A stretch of 64,000 nucleotides of DNA from Streptomyces sp. E2N166. GTDB taxonomy: Bacteria; Actinomycetota; Actinomycetes; Streptomycetales; Streptomycetaceae. The DNA lies in contig NZ_RAIF01000031.1 of the NCBI RefSeq assembly GCF_003671715.1, positions 415,770 to 479,769 on the forward strand. The letters are read 5' to 3'. Below are positions 58,455-64,000 of the stretch, one piece after another (the first letter of the stretch is position 1; every line of letters starts with the position of its first letter). A model generated the notes under the pieces. The model ran no database searches, had not been told where the DNA came from, and saw only the letters and a program-made list of their open reading frames with translations. A program made the translations under genes and the position numbers.

Positions 58455-60746
58455 ATGTCCCACGTCGGCGTCGGACCGCGCGCGGTGACGCGCTCGGTCG
58501 CCTTCCTCACCGCGGGCGTGCTCGCGGTCCCCGCGCTGGCCGGCTGCAGCTCCGAGGACCCGTCTGGCAAGCCGCTCGCCGACCAGGACATCGCCTCGGC
58601 GAGCCGCGCCCGGATCTCCGACGGCGGCACCCTGCGCTGGGCCGTGGACTCCGTACCGGACACGCTGAACACCTTCCAGTCGGACGCCGACGCCACCGCC
58701 ACCCGCGTCGCGCAGGCCGTGCTGCCCTCGATGTACCGGATGGACGAGACCGGCCGCCCGGTGCGCAATCCCGACTACCTGGAATCGGCCGAGGTCGTCG
58801 AGACCGAGCCCAAGCAGGTCGTCGTCTACAAGCTCAACCAGCAGGCCGTGTGGAGCGACGGCCGGGAGGTCGGCGCCGCCGACTTCGCCGCCCAGTGGCG
58901 CGCCCTGTCCGGCAAGGACAGCGCCTACTGGACCGCGCGCAACGCGGGCTACGACCGCATCGAGAAGATCCAGCGCGGCGCCGGCGACCTGGAGGTCAAG
59001 GTCACCTTCAGCCGGCCCTACGCGGACTGGAAGTCGCTGTTCACGCCGCTGTACCCGAAGGACGTCATGGGCACCCCGGACGCCTTCAACGACGGCGCGC
59101 GGCGCAAGCTCAAGGTCACCGCCGGCCCCTTCGCCGTCAAGGAGGTCGACACCAAGGACGACGAGGTCGTCCTCACCGGCAACCCGCGCTGGTGGGGGGA
59201 GACGGCCAAGCTGGACAAGATCGTGCTGCGCGCCGTACCCCGCGACGAGCGGGTCTCCGAGCTGGTCGCGGGCAAGCTCGACCTGGCCGAGATCGACCCG
59301 GACACCGCCGAGCAGGCCGGCCTGGCCGCCGCCCCCCGGGACGCCGCCACCGGCACCCCGCTCATGGGCCCGGACGGCACCCCGGCCGCGGGTTCGGGCG
59401 GCTCGCCGCGCCCCGGCCCGCAGGGCAGGTCCGCCGCGCAGGCACTGCGCTCGTGGGCGGTCGCCAACGGCTCCGACGAGGAGGCCGCCGAGGAGGAGAT
59501 CCTGGCCCGCGAGGAGCGGCGCGAGGCCCGGGCGAAGCTCGAACGCCGGCAGCGGGCCCTGAGCGGCTTCGAGGTCCGCAAATCACTGGAGCCCGCCTAC
59601 ACCCAGCTCGCCCTGAACGGCGCCGACGGCCCCCTCGCCGACGAACGCGTCCGGCGGGCCGTGGCCCGCGCCCTGGACCGCGAGAAGCTCGCCAAGGCGG
59701 TGCTGGGTCCGCTGGGCCTGCCCGCCGAGCCCGTGGGCAGCCACCTGGCGCTGTCCGGCCAGGCCGCCTACGCCGACGGCAGCGGCGCCCTCGGCGACCA
59801 GAACGCCAAGGAGGCCCGGGCCCTGCTGGCGGACGCCGGGTGGGTGCCCGGCGGGCCCGTGAAGGAGTCCGAGGACGGCGAGAAGGCGGCCGGCGCCAAG
59901 GGCGAGAAGGACAAGGACGACAAGGACGAGAAGAAGTCCGAGGGCGGCGACGACGGGACGTACATCGTCGGCGAGGACGACCAGAGCACGGACGACGAGA
60001 GCACGGACGACACGAACACGGACGACAAGAACACGGACGACAAGGAGAACGGAGAGCAGGGGAAGAAGAAGGAGGGGGAGGACAGCAGCGGCAAGAACAC
60101 CGCGCAGGGCGGCGCCCCCGGCGCCTACGCCCCCAAGGGCACCGCCGCCCCCGCCGGCTCCGCGACGGGCCCGCTCGCCAAGGACGGCAAGGCGCTCACC
60201 CTGCGCTTCGTCCTCCCCTCCGGCCCCGGCGCCGAGGCCCTGCGCACCGTGGCCGACCGCATCTCGGACATGCTGGAGAAGATCGGCATCGGCACCGACA
60301 TCACCAAGGTGCCGGACGAGAGCTACTTCAAGGACCACGTCGCCTCCGGCGAGTACGACCTGGCGCTCTACTCCTGGCCCGCCTCCGCCTTCCCCGCCAC
60401 CGACGCCCGCCCCATCTACGCCAAGCCCGTCCCGGCCGCCGACGGCTCCCTGAACGTCGCGCAGAACTACACCCGGGTCGGCACCGACCAGGTCGACCAG
60501 CTCTTCGACCAGGCCATGGCGACGCTGGACCAGAAGGAGGCCCGGGACCTGCTCCGCAAGGCCGACTCACGGATCTGGGCGGCGGCCGGCTCCATCCCCC
60601 TCTACCAGCGCCCCCAGCTCGTGGCGGCCCGGAAGAACCTGGCCAACGTGGGCGCCTTCGGCTTCGAGACCCCCGTCTACGAGGACATGGGCTTCCTCAA
60701 GAAGGGCGCCCACGGCTCCCGGCCGTCGGCCGCTCCCTCGTCCTGA
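58455..60746 (+). CDS. Family 5 peptide-type ABC transporter binding lipoprotein
   Basis: A 763-residue exported lipoprotein. Signal peptide with lipobox LAGC (about 28-31). The SBP family 5 fold is recognisable: GGTLRWAVDSVPDTLN, VVVYKLNQQAVWSDGREVGAADFA, and a C-terminal YLxRPQL-like region. It is much longer than usual. One insert (about 295-370) is alanine/glutamate-rich and helical; another (about 475-560) is lysine/aspartate-rich, partly from four 15 bp DNA repeats. No permease is adjacent, so the partner transporter is unlinked. Divergent from the Sdh operon. Confidence 0.88.
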   Translation: MSHVGVGPRAVTRSVAFLTAGVLAVPALAGCSSEDPSGKPLADQDIASASRARISDGGTLRWAVDSVPDTLNTFQSDADATATRVAQAVLPSMYRMDETGRPVRNPDYLESAEVVETEPKQVVVYKLNQQAVWSDGREVGAADFAAQWRALSGKDSAYWTARNAGYDRIEKIQRGAGDLEVKVTFSRPYADWKSLFTPLYPKDVMGTPDAFNDGARRKLKVTAGPFAVKEVDTKDDEVVLTGNPRWWGETAKLDKIVLRAVPRDERVSELVAGKLDLAEIDPDTAEQAGLAAAPRDAATGTPLMGPDGTPAAGSGGSPRPGPQGRSAAQALRSWAVANGSDEEAAEEEILAREERREARAKLERRQRALSGFEVRKSLEPAYTQLALNGADGPLADERVRRAVARALDREKLAKAVLGPLGLPAEPVGSHLALSGQAAYADGSGALGDQNAKEARALLADAGWVPGGPVKESEDGEKAAGAKGEKDKDDKDEKKSEGGDDGTYIVGEDDQSTDDESTDDTNTDDKNTDDKENGEQGKKKEGEDSSGKNTAQGGAPGAYAPKGTAAPAGSATGPLAKDGKALTLRFVLPSGPGAEALRTVADRISDMLEKIGIGTDITKVPDESYFKDHVASGEYDLALYSWPASAFPATDARPIYAKPVPAADGSLNVAQNYTRVGTDQVDQLFDQAMATLDQKEARDLLRKADSRIWAAAGSIPLYQRPQLVAARKNLANVGAFGFETPVYEDMGFLKKGAHGSRPSAAPSS
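59985..60044 (+). repeat. Four tandem 15 bp units in coding sequence
   Basis: Units of type A-A/G-CACGGACGAC followed by GAG, ACG or AAG encode S/N-T-D-D-x repeats within the charged insert of the lipoprotein. Recent slippage in an otherwise coding stretch. Confidence 0.85.
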
Positions 60747-60901
60747 CCGGGCGCCGCGGCCCGGGTGTACAGCACCCGGGAAGCCCCAGTCCCCGGGGCC
60801 CCGTACCATTGGGTGAGGCCGTGGCATGTATCGCCCGGCAGGCCCGCGTGACACGGACGTACGCGAGGGCCGTCCTCACACCCTCCGGGAGTACGCCTCA
60901 T

Positions 60902-62809
60902 ATGGCCACGCGCCACGACATCCGCAACGTCGCCATCGTCGCCCACGTCGACCACGGCAAGACCACCATCGTCGACGGAATGCTGAAGCAGGCCGGCGCC
61001 TTCGCCGCGCACCAGCTCGAAGGCGTCGACGACCGCATGATGGACTCGAACGACCTGGAGCGTGAGAAGGGCATCACGATCCTCGCCAAGAACACGGCGG
61101 TGAAGTACCACCCGAAGGATGGCGGCGACGTCATCACCATCAACATCATCGACACCCCCGGCCACGCCGACTTCGGCGGTGAGGTCGAGCGCGGTCTGTC
61201 GATGGTCGACGGCGTCGTCCTGCTCGTGGACGCCTCCGAGGGTCCGCTGCCGCAGACCCGCTTCGTGCTGCGCAAGGCGCTCAGCCAGCGGCTGCCGATC
61301 ATCCTCTGCATCAACAAGACGGACCGCCCGGACGCCCGGATCGACGAGGTCGTCAACGAGACGTACGACCTCTTCCTCGACCTGGACGCCGACGAGGAGC
61401 AGATCGAGTTCCCGATCGTCTACGCGTGTGGCCGCGACGGCGTCGCCTCCCTCACCAAGCCCGACGACGGCACGGTCCCGTCCGACTCCACCAGCCTGGA
61501 GCCGTTCTTCTCGACGATCCTGGACTACATCCCGGCCCCGACCTACGACGAGGACGCCCCGCTCCAGGCGCACGTGACCAACCTGGACGCGGACAACTTC
61601 CTCGGCCGTATCGCCCTGCTGCGCGTCCACCAGGGCGAGCTGAAGAAGGGCCAGACGGTCGCCTGGATGAAGCGCGACGGGTCCGTGCAGAACGTGCGGA
61701 TCTCCGAGCTGATGATGACCGAGGCGCTCACCCGCAAGCCCGCCGAGAAGGCCGCGCCCGGTGACATCTGCGCCGTCGCCGGTATCCCGGACATCATGAT
61801 CGGCGAGACCCTGGCCGACCAGGAGAACCCGGTCCCGCTGCCGCTGATCACGGTGGACGAGCCCGCGATCTCCATGACCATCGGCACCAACACCTCGCCG
61901 CTGGTCGGCCGCGGTGCCACCGGCAAGGGCGCGGACAACAAGGCGGCCGTCAAGGACCGCAAGGTCACCGCCCGCCAGGTCAAGGACCGCCTGGACCGTG
62001 AGCTGATCGGCAACGTCTCGCTCCGTGTCCTGGACACCGAGCGCCCGGACGCCTGGGAGGTGCAGGGCCGCGGTGAGCTGGCGCTGGCCATCCTGGTCGA
62101 GCAGATGCGCCGTGAGGGCTTCGAGCTGACCATCGGCAAGCCGCAGGTCGTCACCAAGGACGTCGAGGGCAAGACGTACGAGCCCGTCGAGCGCATGACG
62201 ATCGACGTGCCCGAGGAGCACATGGGCGCGGTCACGCAGCTCATGGGCGTGCGCAAGGGCCGGATGGACAACATGTCCAACCACGGCTCCGGCTGGGTCC
62301 GCATGGAGTTCGTGGTCCCCTCCCGCGGTCTGATCGGCTTCCGCACGGAGTTCCTGACCCAGACCCGCGGCACCGGCATCGCGCACTCCATCCACGAGGG
62401 CCACGAGCCCTGGTTCGGCAACCTCACGACCCGTAACAACGGCTCGCTGGTCGCCGACCGCTCCGGTGCCGTCACCGCGTTCGCGATGACGAACCTCCAG
62501 GAGCGCGGCGTGCTCTTCACGGAGCCCGGCACCGAGGTGTACGAGGGCATGATCGTCGGCGAGAACTCGCGCGCCGACGACATGGACGTGAACATCACCA
62601 AGGAGAAGAAGCTCACCAACATGCGGTCGTCCTCGGCCGACTCGTTCGAGGCGATCGTCCCGCCGCGCAAGCTCTCGCTGGAGCAGTCGCTGGAGTTCTG
62701 CCGCGACGACGAGTGCGTCGAGGTGACCCCGGAGGCCGTTCGCATCCGCAAGGTCAACCTGGATGCCCGCGAGCGCGCCCGCGCCGCGAGCCGCGCCAAG
62801 CACAACTGA
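60902..62809 (+). CDS. typA: Ribosome-associated GTPase TypA/BipA
   Basis: A 635-residue translational GTPase. G1 is AHVDHGKTT (14-22), G3 is DTPGHADF, and G4 is NKTDRPDAR. Domain II and the EF-G-like domain V follow, and the C-terminal specific domain has the MGVRKGRMDNMSNHGSGW and SRGLIGFRTEFL segments. The ATG at 60902 gives the standard start. BipA helps 50S assembly and translation under stress. A strong terminator follows. Confidence 0.97.
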   Translation: MATRHDIRNVAIVAHVDHGKTTIVDGMLKQAGAFAAHQLEGVDDRMMDSNDLEREKGITILAKNTAVKYHPKDGGDVITINIIDTPGHADFGGEVERGLSMVDGVVLLVDASEGPLPQTRFVLRKALSQRLPIILCINKTDRPDARIDEVVNETYDLFLDLDADEEQIEFPIVYACGRDGVASLTKPDDGTVPSDSTSLEPFFSTILDYIPAPTYDEDAPLQAHVTNLDADNFLGRIALLRVHQGELKKGQTVAWMKRDGSVQNVRISELMMTEALTRKPAEKAAPGDICAVAGIPDIMIGETLADQENPVPLPLITVDEPAISMTIGTNTSPLVGRGATGKGADNKAAVKDRKVTARQVKDRLDRELIGNVSLRVLDTERPDAWEVQGRGELALAILVEQMRREGFELTIGKPQVVTKDVEGKTYEPVERMTIDVPEEHMGAVTQLMGVRKGRMDNMSNHGSGWVRMEFVVPSRGLIGFRTEFLTQTRGTGIAHSIHEGHEPWFGNLTTRNNGSLVADRSGAVTAFAMTNLQERGVLFTEPGTEVYEGMIVGENSRADDMDVNITKEKKLTNMRSSSADSFEAIVPPRKLSLEQSLEFCRDDECVEVTPEAVRIRKVNLDARERARAASRAKHN

Positions 62810-62845
62810 TCCACCCGCCGCCGGCGCGCGGTCGGCACGCGGCGG

Positions 62846-62886
62846 AGCCCGGGTGCCCCCATCATGGGGGCACCCGGGCTTTTTTC
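62846..62886 (+). terminator. Rho-independent terminator after typA
   Basis: Positions 62846-62860 and 62866-62880 form a perfect 15 bp stem with an ATCAT loop, followed by six T residues. A textbook intrinsic terminator. Confidence 0.93.
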
Positions 62887-63166
62887 AACCGGTTTTCCGG
62901 GGCCCCGGCACCCTTCCGGCACCCTTCCGGCGGCCCTCGGTGTCCGAAACACGGAGATCGACGCCCGATAGCCATGTAACAAGTCCGTTTCGCGGCCTTC
63001 TCGTCCCGAACAGTTTGTCCAGATTTTGGAAGATCTCCCTGTCAGCTGTGACTGAATTGAGATTTAAAGACGGTGGTCGGTCCTTCTGGTCATGGCAGAT
63101 AGTTAGCCGCGTAGCGCTCGGGTCAATGGGTCTCGCGCTGTGGGGACAGCGCCGACTCACGAGCAC
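62887..63166. other. A+T-richer intergenic stretch after typA
   Basis: About 280 bp without a gene. The part at 63015-63080 is markedly A+T-rich for this genome and is probably the promoter for the leader and permease. Confidence 0.4.
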
Positions 63167-63219
63167 CAGGGGGTGTCTGTCCTTCCGTCAGGGGTGTCGG
63201 AAGGCAGATATGTGCCCCC
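63167..63219 (+). promoter_or_regulatory. Structured leader hairpin
   Basis: AGGGGG (63167-63172) pairs with CCCCCT (63214-63219), TCTG (63175-63178) with CAGA (63204-63207), and CCTTCCG (63180-63186) with CGGAAGG (63197-63203). The compound hairpin ends about 25 bp before the ribosome binding site of the next small frame. A possible regulatory leader. Confidence 0.5.
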
Positions 63220-63258
63220 TCCTGTCGGTGAACACGTGGAGTCATGAGGAGGAGCCCC

Positions 63259-63339
63259 ATGCGCGGTGTCACGAACACCAAGTGGGTCACACGGTCCGTC
63301 GCCCCCAACTTCGCCCCGTCGGACGGCGATCGACTCTGA
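63259..63339 (+). CDS. 26-residue reading frame with strong ribosome binding site
   Basis: MRGVTNTKWVTRSVAPNF and eight more residues, ending DRL-stop. An AGGAGGAG site precedes the ATG. The opening MRG-x-T-x-x-KW resembles, by memory, the signal-peptide start of BldKB-like oligopeptide-binding lipoproteins, which are often encoded beside OppC-type permeases. It is either a truncated remnant of such a gene or a leader peptide. Too short for the usual gene callers. Confidence 0.4.
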   Translation: MRGVTNTKWVTRSVAPNFAPSDGDRL

Positions 63340-63507
63340 GGAGCGGGTCGGCCGCTGACGTCCGGGCATCCGGCTACGCGCGTCCGGCTGCGGGTTTCCC
63401 GCATTCCACGGGACCACTCGACGCTTCTTCATGATCCGTTCCGCGATCGCGCACACCCTGCGCCGTTCGTCGGTTCGGCACACCCACACCTGTGAAATGG
63501 GCGAACT

Positions 63508-64000
63508 GTGACAAGTCCAATCGACATCGAGGGCAGCGGAACGTCGGCCGCCGCCGACGACGCGCCGGATCGCGTCAAGGCCGTGGAGACGAAGAGCCAC
63601 GAAGGCCGGTCTCCCGGGCAGCTGATGTGGCTGCGCTTCAAGCGTGACCGGACCGGCGTCGTCTCCGCGTGCGTGGTGATTCTCTACTTCCTCGTATCGG
63701 CGCTGGCGCCGCTCATCGCCAAGCTGTACGGGAAGGATCCGTACACCCTGTACGCCCAGGAACCGGAGTACCCCTTCCTGCTGGACGACTTCGCCATGCC
63801 GACCGGTTCCTTCGGGGGCATGTCCGGTGACTTCTGGTTCGGTGTCGAGCCCAAGCTGGGGCGCGACGTGTTCACCATGCTGCTGTACGGCATGCGAACC
63901 TCGCTGTACATGGCCGTGGTCGTCACGCTGCTCTGTGTCGTCACCGGCGTGATCATCGGGATGGTCAGCGGCTTCTTCGGTGGCCGGGTCGACTACTGGC
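63508..64000 (+). CDS. OppC/DppC-type ABC permease, 5' part
   Basis: The frame opens at GTG 63508 and runs off the window with no stop, giving 164 residues. A polar cytoplasmic start ends in PGQLMWLRFKRDRTG. The first membrane helix (VVSACVVILYFLVSALAPLIA) follows, then an extended periplasmic loop with FWFGVEPKLGRDVFTMLLYGMRTSL, the signature before the second helix in OppC family permeases, then VVVTLLCVVTGVIIGMVSGFFGG. Probably the first gene of a peptide importer, possibly bldK-related by synteny. The ribosome binding site is weak. Confidence 0.85.
   Translation, partial: MTSPIDIEGSGTSAAADDAPDRVKAVETKSHEGRSPGQLMWLRFKRDRTGVVSACVVILYFLVSALAPLIAKLYGKDPYTLYAQEPEYPFLLDDFAMPTGSFGGMSGDFWFGVEPKLGRDVFTMLLYGMRTSLYMAVVVTLLCVVTGVIIGMVSGFFGGRVDYW

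Noticed and set aside
58850-62809. Open frame of 1319 codons reaching into typA
   Set aside because: The upstream part is an out-of-frame shadow of the lipoprotein gene; only the part from 60902 is TypA.

Overview
The window is high-GC actinobacterial chromosome, almost certainly Streptomyces. Third codon positions are nearly all G or C, GTG starts are frequent, and the gene families are typical of that genus (SpoIIE-type phosphatases with fused HATPase domains, DUF4245, DUF6542, a LAL regulator, ppgK, typA). Gene content and order at the two ends (glpX, xseBA, ispH, ppgK, ychF on the left; a succinate dehydrogenase/fumarate reductase operon, typA and an oligopeptide permease on the right) recall, from memory, the S. 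coelicolor segment around SCO5047-SCO5112. There the actinorhodin cluster lies between these anchors; here the interior is different.

Layout. 0-10.6 kb is core: glpX, a DUF4245 membrane protein, a nitroreductase, a DUF4287 protein, exonuclease VII (xseBA), an amino-acid permease, ispH, ppgK, a DUF6542 membrane protein and ychF. A degenerate tandem array of about 19 bp units starts inside the ppgK stop region. 10.6-21.8 kb is an accessory island. Its left edge is the 3' end of ychF followed by a truncated tyrosine-integrase tail. Its right edge carries a second copy of the ychF 3' end that still reads FRFNV-stop. I read this as a decayed integrative element using the ychF 3' end as attachment site. 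It holds SUKH-like, CPCC, CbrC, DUF6000 and HEAT-repeat proteins (an orphan immunity-like set with no toxin gene seen), a HAD phosphatase, and a leftward cassette (unknown protein, APH-fold kinase, SAM methyltransferase) divergent from a TTA-containing HTH regulator with a NUDIX hydrolase.

22-31 kb is a mannan/mannoside system: two ABC permeases and a lipoprotein (no ATPase, as is usual when MsiK is shared), divergent from a GH2 beta-mannosidase and its LacI repressor, then a secreted GH5 mannanase with two CBM10-like modules. A perfect 14 bp dyad lies upstream of the mannanase and recurs in the lipoprotein gene. 31-43 kb holds a LAL regulator divergent from a metallo-hydrolase/carboxylesterase pair, a SpoIIE phosphatase, a type III polyketide synthase, a DinB-like protein, and a methyltransferase divergent from an XRE-cupin regulator.

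43-54 kb holds a secreted subtilisin-like protease convergent with a serpin, a DUF4190 membrane protein, a GntR regulator, a SPOR protein, a MutT protein, a HATPase protein next to a large SpoIIE phosphatase, and a GH18-like membrane protein. 54-58 kb is the Sdh/Frd operon. 58-64 kb has a family-5 binding lipoprotein, typA and the start of an OppC-type permease, preceded by a structured leader and a 26-codon reading frame.

No rRNA, tRNA, CRISPR array or intact insertion sequence was recognised.
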